Source of the DNA: Blastomyces gilchristii SLH14081
Lineage: Eukaryota; Ascomycota; Eurotiomycetes; Onygenales; Ajellomycetaceae
Assembly (NCBI RefSeq): GCF_000003855.2
Contig: NW_003101672.1
Span: 246,351-310,350 of the forward strand
DNA length: 64,000 nt
Direction of reading: 5' to 3'
Below the pieces are notes generated by a model. The model searched no databases and had not been told where the DNA came from. It saw nothing but the letters and a program-made list of their open reading frames with translations. Below are positions 47,490-59,838 of the stretch, one piece after another. A program made the translations under genes and the position numbers. Numbering within the stretch: position 1 is the first letter of the stretch; every line of letters begins with the position of its first letter.

Positions 47490-50400
47490 TATAACTAGCT
47501 ACAGTCTTATCACTTATTAAAGTATGATATTCATCTGATTTCTTCATTGCTTCTCATTCTTTTCTTACAATTATGAAAAGATCAGAATAAGTGAGATTAT
47601 CTGATTTACAAGTATCTATGATTTCTCTTACTTTATAAGACTTTTTAAGTATAAGTCTCTTCTTTTTCAATACTGATAATAGTGATGTGAATAATCATAA
47701 TCTGCTCAGATCTTACATCTTTATCTTTATAAGATATGAATTATTTATTAAGTTATATAAGACTCATCTCTCTGATTCTTTCAATGCATATATTCTCAGA
47801 GAATGTGATTTGAGTATTTTATAGAGCTCAAATCATCTAGGTTGAAACTTCTCAGAACTCTTATTATGTATAAGAACTCACATTCTTATCTTAAGACTTG
47901 ATTTCTTAACTAGTGAGTCTTGTATTCTTTTTGATTGAATTGCTCAGTTCAGAAGTAACTTATTAGCTTTTGCATGTGTGTGACTGATCTCTTTCAATCT
48001 TAATTTCATATCTGTGACTGTTGCATCTGCAACTGCTGTTTTCTCTCTCATCTCTTCTGAAACATTCTCTGAGATGCGCAGATGCAATTCATACAACAGA
48101 TAGAATAATGAACACTTGAAGACTGCATGCTGCTGAATTCATGTGACTAATAATATCTGATCAAGATATTTATCTCATAATCACATCAGCTTACTCACTA
48201 GATATTTCATCAGCATGTTGTCTAAGATTTCATTCAAGTGTTTTATCTTCTCATTTATTCACAGATAATATGACATTGTTCTACAATATCTTGTCTGTAA
48301 CTAGCTTATAAAATGTCTCACTACTTCTTCTACAAGATTCACATCATTATCAGTTAGAATCTCACATGACATTTCATAGTTAAAATAGATCTTATTATAT
48401 AGAGACTTTATCATTATCTCCTCTGTTATCTCTGAAACTGCTTTCACAACTGACCAGTCAGTAGCATAATTAATAGCAGTGATTATTCATCAATTTTCAT
48501 TTAGTATTCATAGCAGTATATCTATGAGATTCATCTCTTATTATTTAAACAGTTGTATCATACATTTTATCTGATGTTGTACATTCTTGCATTCTAACTC
48601 TTTCTTAGATTCTTTCACAACCTGATAATTCAGACACTTGTAAGTATACATCTGAATATTCTCAGTTATGCTTGATCAGTATACTCTTGATTTGAGTACA
48701 CTTATGAGTTCAGAGCTTTCTAAGTGACTGAATTTCTTATACATACAAGCTACTAAGTCATATCTAAATAAATGTTCTAGATAGAGAGCTTCTGTATATT
48801 CTAGATTATAATAAAGTATAATATTATTTTTCAATTTTCTCATCTTGAAGTTCAGAAGCATCTCTTCTATTACTTTTATAAGATTCTTATCATCTGATAT
48901 CTTACTGTTCTTTAAGTGAGAGATTATTATATTCACTCATTCTAATTTCTTATACTCTCTCAGTGTGTTTAATATGAACTTCTCTTATACCTAGTTTACA
49001 GAACTCTCACTCATGAAATTGAGTCTGTAACTAATTATATCAGATACTACAGTGTCTGATTTCTTTCAGTATTTAATATGAAGATCATATGCTTGAAACT
49101 CTGAGATTCAATGTGTTAAGTGTTTGAAAGGTTTTATTATCAATTATAGATAGACAAGGCTTTCATGATCTGTGATCATCATTATTGTATATCTATTATC
49201 AATATATCTATCTTATAATGCCAGTGTGTGCTTAATTATTAACAATTTCCTTTTATACACTGAGTAATTGAGCTCAGCATCTGATAGTTTTCTACTATTA
49301 TACATCACTGAGTGCAGCTTGCTGTTCTTACTCATCTGTAGAAGAGTATCTCTGATAGCTCATTCAGATGCATTTATCTCAATATAGAAAGATTTATCAC
49401 AATCTGATTGAATAAGCACTGAGAATGTTATGACATGTTCTCTCAGTGTGAGAAAAGTCTCTTCACACATGATATTTCAGATAATTGAATGAAACTTCTT
49501 CTTTCACAGATTTGCATCTGTCTCTCTTAAGAGATCTGAGAGTGATACAGTTATTCATGTGAAATTCTTGATGAATCTGCAGTAGTATAAGATGAACTCA
49601 AGAAATTATTATATATGATATATATTTCTCAGCTGTGATCAATTTGCTATGATATTCAATTTCTTCAGAATGAGATGTATACAGCTATCACTCACTACAT
49701 ATTCTATAAACTTCAACTCTTCTATTTCAAACACATACTTTGTTAATTTAATATAGAGCTTATACTCTGTCAGAGTTATAAGCACTTCATCAAGATACTT
49801 CAGATATTCATTATATAAGTTGAAACAGACTAGAATATCATTAAGATATATAAGATATGAGATTTTATTATATTTATAAAGAATTGTATTTATCATTGTT
49901 TAAAAGATAACAGACATATTTATCAGACTGAATAATATTATCAGGAATTCAAACTTCTCTTATTACATATTAAACATAGTTTGTGAGACTGACAGTTCAT
50001 CTACACAGATCTGTCAGTATTCAGAGAGAAGATTAATCTTTGATAGATATTAGACATTTCTCACTGTATTCAACTGTTATTGAATCTATGACAGTGAATA
50101 TTCATTCTTAATTATACACTTATTAAGTACTTGATAATTAATACACATTCATCACTTCTCATCTGTCTTTTTCATAAATAGAACTGAAAAGCCTCACATG
50201 CTTGATGAGAATTGTATAAGACTATATTTCAGAAGATCTGTGATCTGATACTTCTGTTCTTCAAGATACATTTGTGATAGAGAGTATGCATTTTAATTGA
50301 CTGATTTTATATCCCTCATGTCAATCTCATCTATAAATCATCATTTCAGCAGCAATTCTGATGAAAGATCTGTTTAGAAGATCTTTTCATACTTCTTCAG

Positions 50401-51000
50401 AAGCTTCTTCATACACTTGTTCTTCTGTATATTCTTTATCTTGATTTTCTTCACTTTCAGATCTTATATGATATACAGAATACTTTCAGATAAGGTCTTA
50501 CAAATTATTCTCTTTACTTGTTAATATATAAGCAGATTTAATTCTTCTATATCAGAGATATGAAATGTTCTTCTCATATCAGTTAATAGAATTATATGAA
50601 CTGTTTTCTTCTTATCAGTCAGCTGTATATAACATGTATATTATTGAATCTGTGAATTAAATCTTTGAAATTAATTGAGTCTGAGAATAAGATTGTATTT
50701 CATATTCTACAGCTCTCATACTCTAATATAGCAAGATCATTCTCTGAAGTGCAAGAAAACTCTTACTCTTGTAGATAATATCAAATATTAATTATCAGAC
50801 AATCTTATACATCAGAAATTCTTCACTTAGTGAACTTCTTTCAGTCTTTAAATTATATAATTATCAATATATTATGTAGAAGCTTCTGTATTCACTAATA
50901 CTTTTACAGTCATCTCTCAATTCTTACTTAAGTGCTCTTTATACATTAACATTTCAGATCTCAAGACATTGAGATAAGTATCTATTTTATTATTCTTATC
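47490..51000 (-). pseudogene. C1 pol remnant: protease, RT, RNase H, integrase
   Basis: Minus-strand gypsy pol. The protease site reads NTEAS near 50910, where DTGAS would be expected. RT includes the open frame 49639-49896 with YLNDILV (catalytic YLDD changed) and FIEYVVSD. The integrase zinc-finger part is near 48600 (KCLNC). The core has INYATD (first Asp lost) and LTDNDVNL near 48350, and the GPY/F-like module WVLIHNKSSEKFQPR is near 47880. Sequence readable to about 47490 ends YHTLISDKTVAS. The frame 48676-48936 covers the RNase H-integrase linker. Multiple TGA, TAA and TAG stops inactivate it. Confidence 0.83.
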
Positions 51001-52797
51001 TGCATCTCATTCAGAAGCCTGCTTTCTCTTAATATTCATAGAATTCAGAGAGTTATCTAACACAGATATCTCTTTCACTTTGAAGACTTTTTATAGAATA
51101 TCAGTAAGTGTCTCTGAGCTTACTGATTCTGCTAGTTTTTTAACTCTCTTACTTCTTTTGACTGTGCACACTGTATGTAATTCTTTATATCATGATTTTG
51201 ATGTTCACAGTTAAAGCAAGCTCAATGCTTATAATAGCAAGGTTTTCACTCAGAGAATCTCTTTTTCAGAGAATTCAGTGCTTTAGTGATAGTATTTAAA
51301 TCTAGAGTCATCACATCTGAGTGTGTGACTTATATTATAGAAGTCTGATTATCTGTTCTTCACTGAGATATACTTAATTGCAGTATTTTCTATCATAATT
51401 GACTCACTTATTCTCATACAATGAGAATATTATATACTTCTTTCACTATGTCTGATTATAAGGTTAAGTATTTTCATTCTACTCTTAACTCAGATATAAG
51501 ATTATGAATAAAGATCTGTAAATAGAAAGTTGTTAAAAGCTCTTCATTCAATATAAAATAGTGTAAGCTGAAGTGTATAAAGTATAATATAAGATTACTT
51601 ACTTATCTATATCTTATAAAGTATTTATAACACTTGTCTTATATATTCACTTTCTCAAAGTTATACAAGATTTATTTGAAAAACTCATTCTATATTTATA
51701 AAAATGAATATTATTTCAGATCTGTGAGATTTATCTTTTTATCAGTCACTTATAATAACTTCACTTTTTTATGTAGAAATATAACAGATCTTAAGACTTG
51801 TTAAAATTCTGTTAACTATCTATCTGTAAGTTTGTATTCAATCTGATAATATAATTACATCTGACTTAGTCAGCTAATTACAGCATTATTTTTTCAGTTG
51901 CTATTAAAGCTTAATAACTCTGACAGATCTTCTGACTTAATATATTTCATACTCAGATTCTCATTCTGCACAGCAGTCTCAGATAGTGTGTATACTTCTA
52001 AAGAGATTGTGAATAATTGTGATGAAATCTTTAAATTTGATGTAGTTATCTATTTATGTAAATGTTTAATCTCTTACTGTAGATCTAAGATCTGATTTTC
52101 TCTATTCTTATTAATGATAATGATTGTGTCAGCAAAGCTCTTCATAGTGAATACTTGATTCACAGTGAATATCAATTGTTATTTAGCTTCTGCCTCAGTC
52201 TGTCACTGAGTATGCAAGGTCTTGATTTTATTTAGAATTCTCATACACATACAGAGCTTTGATTTCAGTTTGATAATCTCAGTTACTTTTCTTACTGCTT
52301 TAAGTAAACTCTCTGAGAGGTTCTGCATATCTTCTGATTCAGATAGCAGAGAAGAGTGTTGTTTATATTGACTAGAGAAGATATTCATTTCAGTGATTTC
52401 TCATTGATTATATAATATCTATTGTTATATTACTATATCATTATATCACTATATCATTATATAATTTCTGTTATTATTATATGACTTCAGTGATAGTCAT
52501 CTTTCTTTTTATTCTTCTTTTAAGTAGAGAGTGAACTTCTTTGAATCTGGTTCACTGCTTATATCTTCTTTCTCACATCTTATTCATTTATATATCATAC
52601 ATGGCATTCACCTGAGTGTGATGTTTTTCCTCAATAAGTAAAGCAGTATTAATCAGATGCTCTTCTGCTCACTACTCTTTATATACTATCTTTTGAGATG
52701 TTTTTAGAATCACACTGACATGATAACTATAAATTACTTCATAGACAGAATTATCACACTCTGAAGAAGTCTGTGCTTCTTACTAGTTTTTAGACAT
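51000..52797 (-). pseudogene. C1 gag remnant with zinc knuckle
   Basis: The start ATG is at 52797 on the minus strand, ten bases inside the 5' LTR boundary, beginning MSKN and then stops at likely Gln codons. The protein is Lys/Glu/Gln-rich and includes the open piece 52203-52388. The zinc knuckle near 51190-51240 reads CFNCEHQNHDIKN with the final Cys mutated to Tyr (CX2CX4HX4C pattern). The fragment C2 keeps the final Cys but has lost the His. The sequence between LTR and ATG, CTGATAGC, could be an altered tRNA primer site (TGG to TGA), which is speculative. Confidence 0.75.
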
Positions 52798-52806
52798 GCT
52801 ATCAGA

Positions 52807-52973
52807 TGTGATTCAAAGGTTGCTTGAGTCAGTGTACAATTACAGATGTACACCGGCTTCTTATATACTGTACACTAAATTAATTGGTGGCCGCTATGGC
52901 CCCTATACATTCGTAAGCAAGTTCGGAAGCGGCCGCGTTATTATCCGGCAGTCGTACGTTCTTCCGAACCACA
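52807..52973 (-). repeat. C1 5' LTR (167 bp)
   Basis: Reciprocal to its partner: the inner part is mutated (GTGTACAATTACAGATGTAC) and the outer part intact (AAGCGGCCGCGTTATTATCC and GTCGTACGTTCTTCCG). The CGTACG palindromes of the partner are here TGTACA, that is, both strands changed at the same CpGs. Confidence 0.92.
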
Positions 52974-52977
52974 TATA

Positions 52978-53467
52978 TGTAACTGAGAGTTACAGCTTTT
53001 TAACATTATATAACTCTCATTGAGATGCTGTTATCAGTGTGCAACTCACACAGCTTCTCAATTCAGTATATACTGCATATATACAGCTCTGTATACTGAA
53101 GCTGTATTAATCATTATAATCTTATATAATACTTGCTTTTCTCAGATTATATTTCATTTAAAGAGAGAGAAACACATAACTACTATTATATTAAAAGAGA
53201 GTAAATAATTAATATTCTAGAAGATAATTTAATTTCTTCTGTATTTATTAAAAATTTGATTAGTCTATACTCTTTAAATTTGAGAATTTCACAGAGTGTT
53301 TTAATAGTTTTTATATCAGATTGAAATTAGTAATGATTTGAAAAAAAGAAAAGAAAGAAGAAAGAAATAAGAATAACTTATCTTTATTATATAAAAATAG
53401 AGAATTGCTGTAATTATTGTCTTTAGTAATAAAGATCTGTTTTCTGCATGTATCTTTAGTACAGAGT
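52978..53467. other. Unassigned AT-rich sequence between C1 and B5
   Basis: About 490 bp not assignable to families A, B, C or L. A small perfect inverted repeat GTAACT/AGTTAC lies at about 52979-52993, and a purine-rich AAAGAAAAGAAAG tract at about 53340-53370. No gene, RNA or element end is recognisable. With 44437-44736 it is the best candidate for pre-insertion DNA, about 790 bp in total. Confidence 0.5.
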
Positions 53468-53724
53468 TGTAATAAATCTCACTTCTCATGAATTATGTAT
53501 ATCTATTTTTATCTCTTGTATAATCAATAGAGTTAGTGACTCTTGACTATATATAACTATATAGACTGAAGTTCATGAATACTATTCATAAATCAGCTTA
53601 AATACTATTATATATTTAATCTTCATATTTATCTTTCTACTATAAATACTTCTAGTAGCTATCAGTATATATTATATCAAGCTGTAAATATCTGAATAAT
53701 CATCTATAAGTACTTATTCTTACA
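53468..53724 (+). repeat. B5 5' LTR (257 bp)
   Basis: Ends TGTAAT...CTTACA. Unlike the LTRs of B1-B4 and B6, almost no CpG is left at either edge. The five bases before it (AGAGT) cannot be tested as a duplication because the 3' end of B5 is missing. Confidence 0.88.
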
Positions 53725-54352
53725 TTTCAAGCTCTATTAGTAAGCAACTGTCTATTATAACTGAATGAACTAGAAACTTATATTCTTTAATCTCTGTAAA
53801 CTCTACTACAGACACTCAGAATCAGTTATTTAAACTATAAATAATCTGTATAAAAGATATCTTAGAGAACTTATTAATTACTTATAAGATACTATTCTCT
53901 ATATCTGTGACAGAGAAACTCTCTAAACTTATGAATAAATTAATCTTAGTAAAGAATATTTTTAAGCATCTTCTATAAAACTAAACTATTTTTATATAAA
54001 AAATACTTACTATCTGTAAATACTTTTAAACTGAGTCTCTAAACATAATCTTCAGAGATATCTATAAACTGAAAAAAAACTTTCTTAAGTTATAATTACT
54101 TAATATTATCTACTGAGTGACAATCTATAAAAGCTTTTATAAGTTTGTCTTTGAAATTAACTTGCAAGCTCAGCTGTATAATATAAAAGATAAAGAAGCT
54201 GTTATTTATATAATAATAGACCTTTACTACATTAAAGTCAAGAATTGACTGAATTATCTAGACAATAATTATGAGAGATTTCACTGATTAGTTCTCAAGA
54301 TTTATCTAGAGAATAAGTTAAGAAACTCTGTAAGCTAATCAGAGAACATCTG
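53468..54352 (+). mobile_element. Element B5, 5' LTR and gag start (left part)
   Basis: Plus-strand family B element. The LTR at 53468-53724 is strongly mutated even at its outer edge, suggesting an old copy. Internal sequence parallels B1 from 22103 and B2 from 32693 until A5 interrupts it. The final ATCTG (54348-54352) is duplicated after A5 at 60169-60173. Confidence 0.9.
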
Positions 54353-54682
54353 TGTGGCGGGCTGCGCCTGATCAATTATATAGACTATTCTGTTACACTT
54401 CATAGATTCTTCTGCTTCACTTCATAGATTCTTCCACTTCACTCTTAAACACATACACTCCGATTCTCAGCCATTCTCAATTGCCAATCCTCGGCCGCCA
54501 TGAATATGTATAGATTCTTCCGCCCCGAAGCTTCACTGTATACATTATCACATACATGTATAAATATTCACTCTGATCACTGATTTCTACACTTTCTCTT
54601 TCTTTTCTTCTCTAACATTTTTCTCTTTATTATATAAGACCTATCAATATCATACTGATCTATTTGATGTAGGCTTCTTACA
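54353..54682 (+). repeat. A5 5' LTR (330 bp)
   Basis: The outer edge keeps TGTGGCGGGCTGCGCC; the inner edge is mutated (ACTGATCTATTTGATGTAGG). The middle keeps CCTCGGCCGCC and CCGCCCCGAAG. Confidence 0.94.
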
Positions 54683-55259
54683 CTAGAAAAATGTTCATTA
54701 TCTTCTTATTAGGAAATAATTATTCATGCATTGTCTTCTCACTAGAAATGTTTATTCATTGAGAGATATCTGAATGTGTAACAATGTATAAGAAATAGAG
54801 AAAAAGTCAAACAGTTAAGTGAACACTGAGTTCTCAGATAGTTCTTAGATAGAAGCTTGCTTATCAGTCATTCTGACCCTGTAACAAGATCTTACAAAGA
54901 GAGTAAGATTTTACAAGAGAATGTCAGTGAAAGATCTGAGAGTTCTGACACTCAGACATATAAGATATTCATATAATTACACATCTGACAATTGATATAA
55001 TCATGTCTAACAATAATATGAAACTCTCAAATGCGAGCATAGATACAATGTCACAGTGACTTCAAGCAATATTGAAATTATAATAACAATAAATAGCTGA
55101 TATGCATGCAACATAATAACTTCAATACAAAGAGATTCAATGATTAATTTATACAATTTCAACATCTACAGAATTGAATACAAAAGTGCTGAAAGAACAC
55201 TTAGATACTCTCACATATTTCAATACTTCTGATCTCACTCTCTACTCATCATGAAGAAT

Positions 55260-56200
55260 GAAAATGCTCATGAAACTGAGTGTAGATGAAGATTCCATTG
55301 ATTTATTAATCAATCAAGATTAATATATCAATAAAGATTGAAGAATCATGTGAAACAGAAGTGTCATTCATGAATGAAAGCATGTGAATCAGTATTATAA
55401 ACACCTGACAATATTATCAAATATCTTAATGTTCTGTTCTGAGACACTGTCATACAACAGAAAGTGTTAGATTGATTACAGAGCATCTGACAGAGAAACA
55501 CTTCTCTTACAACATTCATTCCTGACTTCAACATCAAGATCTTAGAAGCAGATGATCAATCTTGAGAGAATTGAATGAAGATTAACATGCTCAAAAAAGC
55601 ATTAACTTTTGAACTCTTACAGATTCTCATAAGTATAAATGAAGACTCAACTTATGAAGACTTCTACACACAGCTATGAACATTGAATGACTGTCTTATT
55701 AAGCTTAGAAGTATACAGAACAGTGATAGAAGATATTACATCTCAGTGATTCATACACTCACACTGAAGAACAGCAATGATGCAGATGTCATAGACTGAA
55801 TAGATTCAAATGTCTATACATAAGCAAGAGTTTCTGCTGTTTAAACAGGTTTCTGAGTCTCTGAGATCACTTCTGAGGAAGTTGCTGATTGATATCAATG
55901 TGAAGTATATATCAACTATAACTGATTAGAACACATCAGTTTCAACTGCCAATCAACCTATATATCCCCACACTTAAGAGAAAGACTGGCATCTTCTCAA
56001 TTAAGAGAAAGATCAGTGTCTTCTTATTTGAAGAATGAATCAGTACTTGTCCACATCAATCATATTGCAGTGAAGAAAGATTTGAAAGATAACTATGAGA
56101 ATGCCCTGATGAAACAGGGAAAAGATTAGCTCCTGTTCAAATTTGTAAACAGAAGCTTGAAGAGATCAGATGACAACAATTTAAAGAGAAAATGACAATG
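55260..56200 (+). pseudogene. A5 gag remnant with zinc knuckle
   Basis: Gag sequence parallel to A2, including the segment from the Met at about 55577 (MKINMLKKALTFELLQ) onward. The zinc knuckle near 55900-55940 has its first two Cys as Tyr (YINYN), then EHISFNC, so the CCHC motif is broken here while A2 keeps it. TGA, TAA and TAG stops interrupt the frame. The leader before it (54683-55250) has no recognised motif apart from about two copies of the 19-bp minisatellite. Confidence 0.75.
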
Positions 56201-59200
56201 AATATGATTCTTGTATCTACTGTGATTGATAATATATATAATATGAAAGTCATGATAGACAGCGGTCTATGTCACTATGCAATGATAAAATCTTCAGTTG
56301 TAAGATATCATAATCTTCAGCATATTCTCTTATCAAAACTCTGACTTCTTGCAGAATTTGATGATTCAAAAGACATTTGTATCTGTTACATAATGAAGCT
56401 GATCATAGATGTGAGAGATCATCAATGTGAAGATGCCTATGTATATGAAGTTGACAATCTTGATTATAATCTTATATTAGAACTTGTCTGACTATCTGAA
56501 CAAGGCATCTTATTGAATACTTAAAACAGAAGCTTGATATTCCCTAACAATGATAGAATTCATGAAGATGATATTCATAAGACTATGAATCTTACACAGA
56601 TCTCTGCCAACACTTATAAAATACTCTGAAAAAGAAGTCATTATCAAAATCACTGACAGAGTCACTGATAAGTTCACTGACAGCAGAATCATATATCAAT
56701 CTATTCTGTCAGTCTGACTAATATTAAAAAGACTCTAGAAAAGTTATTCTGTGTTACAATAACAGATTCTCATACAAAACTTTCTCAACAATATCATGAA
56801 TATCTAGATATCTTCTGACAAGACAATATTATGAATATACTCTTCTTACAAGATTCTGAAGTGAATCACAGTATCAAGTTAGAGAAAAAGAATGATAAGA
56901 ACTGTGAACTGTTATAAGGCTCTCTTTATAACATATTCTGATAAGAACTTCTTCTTCTTTGAAAGACACTCAATGATATGTTGAATAAAGAATTCATATA
57001 TATTAACAACTCTTTCATCACAGTCTCTATTCTCTTTGCAAAGAAACCAGATGAAGGACTTCAGTTCTGTGTGAATTATCAAGCATTGAACAGATTAATA
57101 AAGAAAGACTGTTATTCTTTATCTCTTATCAATGAAACTCTAGCTCACATTGAACAAGCTCAATGATTTACAAAGTTAGATGTCATTACTGTGTTTCATA
57201 AGATCTACATCACTGAAGAAGATGAGTGACTTACAGCATTCTGAACACAATATAATCTCTTTGAATGAGTAGTCACACTCTTTGAACTGGTCAATGCTCT
57301 CAGTATATTTCAGAAGTATATTAACTGAGCATTCTGAGACTTTCTTGATAAATTTGTATCTGCTTATCTAGATAATATTCTCATCTTCACTGATGAATTC
57401 AGAAAGAAATATCAAGAGTATGTGTAAAGAGTATTACAATGACTATAAGAAGCAGAACTATCAATTGATATTGATAAGTGTGATTTCAAAGTCAAGAGTA
57501 CTAAATATTTAGATTTTATCATAGAAGCTGATAAGAGAATCTGAATGAATTCTGAGAAGATCTCTGCTATTCTTGAATGAGAGGCTCTATGCACTGTGAA
57601 AGATGTATGAAGCTTTATCAGATTTACTAACTTCTATCAGTGATTTATATGAAACTTCTCAGATATTACAAGATCACTTATAAAACTCACTAAGAAAGAC
57701 TCAGTATTTCAATAATCAGTAGATACTGAAGCTGCATTTATACAGATAAAGAAGATATTTATTAATATCTCTTCACTGATAATATTCAATTCTGATTATA
57801 AGACAGTTGTTGAAGCTGATTTCTCTGACTATGTGATAGAAGAAGTGATATTATAATATAATGATAAAGATATTCTATAATCATGTGTCTTCATGTCTAA
57901 GAAACTGAGTCTCACTGAATGCAATTATGAGATCTATGATAAGAAACTTCTTACAATTGTACACTGTTTAGAAGAATGAGACTCTGAACTCTGAAGTGTC
58001 TTCAAATTTGAGATAGTCATAGATTATAAGAATCTCAAATACTTCACAACTGTCTGTAAACTCACTGAATGATAGATATAATAATCTGAGTTGTTAAGCT
58101 GCTTTCATTTTATGATACACTACTATTCTGATAGTCAGAACTTGATAACAGATGCTCTTTCATGATGAGAGTAAGATATGCCTTCTAATGTAACAGATAT
58201 CTGTTGAATGAACTGAGACACTGACTTCTAGATCTGAAGATATTAGTTGATCAAGATGAAACAACTCATGACACTATACACACTTCTCTGATTAGAACAT
58301 TCTCTCTCTGAACTGTCACTGACACTGATACTGATATCTCAACTTCTTCTGAATCTATACTGAATAAATTATGACATGTAACAGCTCAAACTGATGAACT
58401 TCTTCAAGCACTCACTGAAGCAGTATGTTAAGAAGTATTCTGATTTCTCTCAGAACTATATATAAGAACTGACATCTCAGAATACTCAATCAATAACAAT
58501 AATACTCTACAGTTTCACAAGTGACATTGAGTTCTCTACTCTAAACTCTTACACACTCAGATAATGCAAGAGATGCATGATTTATATATAACTAATTATT
58601 CAGACTGTGAATAACTATATAGAATAATCTTCTGAGAGTTCTATTAACCTGAGATATTAAACAGTATCAGATACTTTATCTGAAACTGCAATTACTGTTC
58701 TTCTATTATCTTATAAAAGAACTGTAGAAAAGATCTACTGAAATCACTTAATATTTCTAATAGAATCTGATAAGATATAGTAATTAACTTCACTGTTAAT
58801 CTATCTAAGAGTAAGAGTTATAGAAACATTCTGATCATTATTGACTGACTAAGTAAAGATATAATATTAAAATCTTATAATAAGATAAATACTGAATAAG
58901 TCACTGAAGTCTTCTTATAAAGTTCATTCTATCAGATATATGAATTACTGAGATTAATAGTATCAGATCAGAGCTGTCAATTTATAAGTACTCTCTGAAT
59001 AAGAATCTGTCAAATTCTCAAGATTATATGCTGTCTGTCAACTGTTTATCATCTCAAGACTGATGATATATCAGAATAAATAATTCAGACTGTAAAGAAC
59101 TATCTCTGTAAGTTCTGTAATCACTTATAAGATGATTAACATAATCTACTTCTACACACAGAGGTTACTGTTAATGAATGAGATGCTATTTCAACAGATG

Positions 59201-59835
59201 TAAGCTCATTCTTCCTTATACATGATTATTATATAAAGATGTTGAATCTTCTAGAGATTACACAGTTTACACTGAATCTCTGCAGTTCAATTCAGATCAC
59301 TGATAATATAGTAATAAAGCTCTAAGATGCTCATAATTGAGCAGAGGTCTTCATGACAACTGTGAAACAAGATTAAGAGAATTAAATTAATATTCACTAA
59401 GACCTCACTGAACAATATAAGATAGAAGATCTGATATGATTGAATCTTAAGAATATACAAATCACATGTTCATCTCATATACTAGATTACTGCCATGTCA
59501 GATATAAAGTGATAGAAGTTCTAGATAGTCACAACTACTGTCTTGACATATCATCAGAGATTCATGATGTATTTTACACCAGCTTGCTCTGCTGTGTTAT
59601 CACTGATCTGTTCTCTTCTCAACTGACTTCTGACTGACAGTCATGAGGCATCATAGAAGAAGATAATAAGCTTGAGTGAGAGATTGAGAATATTCTCAAT
59701 GAGAGACCTCACAGTCATGACTGATAATATCTTGTGAAATGAGTCAGCTATAATCAACTGACCTGAACTCTGAGTTCCATGTTATTCAAAACAGCAGCTC
59801 TTGACTGATGAGAACTGCTTCTGAAAGAGAGAGGC
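56200..59835 (+). pseudogene. A5 pol remnant with C-terminal chromodomain
   Basis: The protease motif IDSG is at about 56255-56266. RT includes the open frame 56978-57166 (FVT-like start, then LFAKKPDEGLQFCVNYQAL) and FTKLDVITVFHKIYI. The catalytic box YLDN (about 57367) has one Asp lost. RNase H includes VVEADFSDYVI and [18 protein letters not shown]. Integrase runs to a C-terminal piece in the open frame 59440-59637, VIEVLDSHNYCLDISSEIH. The last part, about 59670-59815, is a chromodomain (EIENILNERPHSHD, then YLVK and SYNQLT, with TGA at conserved Trp positions). The module order is that of Ty3/gypsy chromoviruses. Confidence 0.87.
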
Positions 59836-59838
59836 TAA

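Larger units (their letters stand above)
44737..52973 (-). mobile_element. Element C1, complete family C gypsy with 167-bp LTRs
   Basis: An 8237-bp element on the minus strand with 167-bp LTRs of identical length and a TATA duplication at 44733-44736 and 52974-52977. Gag starts ten bases inside the 5' LTR. Then come zinc knuckle, protease, RT, RNase H and integrase with a GPY/F-like C-terminal module. No chromodomain is visible. Pol ends near 47490, leaving about 2.6 kb before the 3' LTR that holds an opposite-strand gene remnant. It is inserted in sequence unrelated to the other families. Confidence 0.92.
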
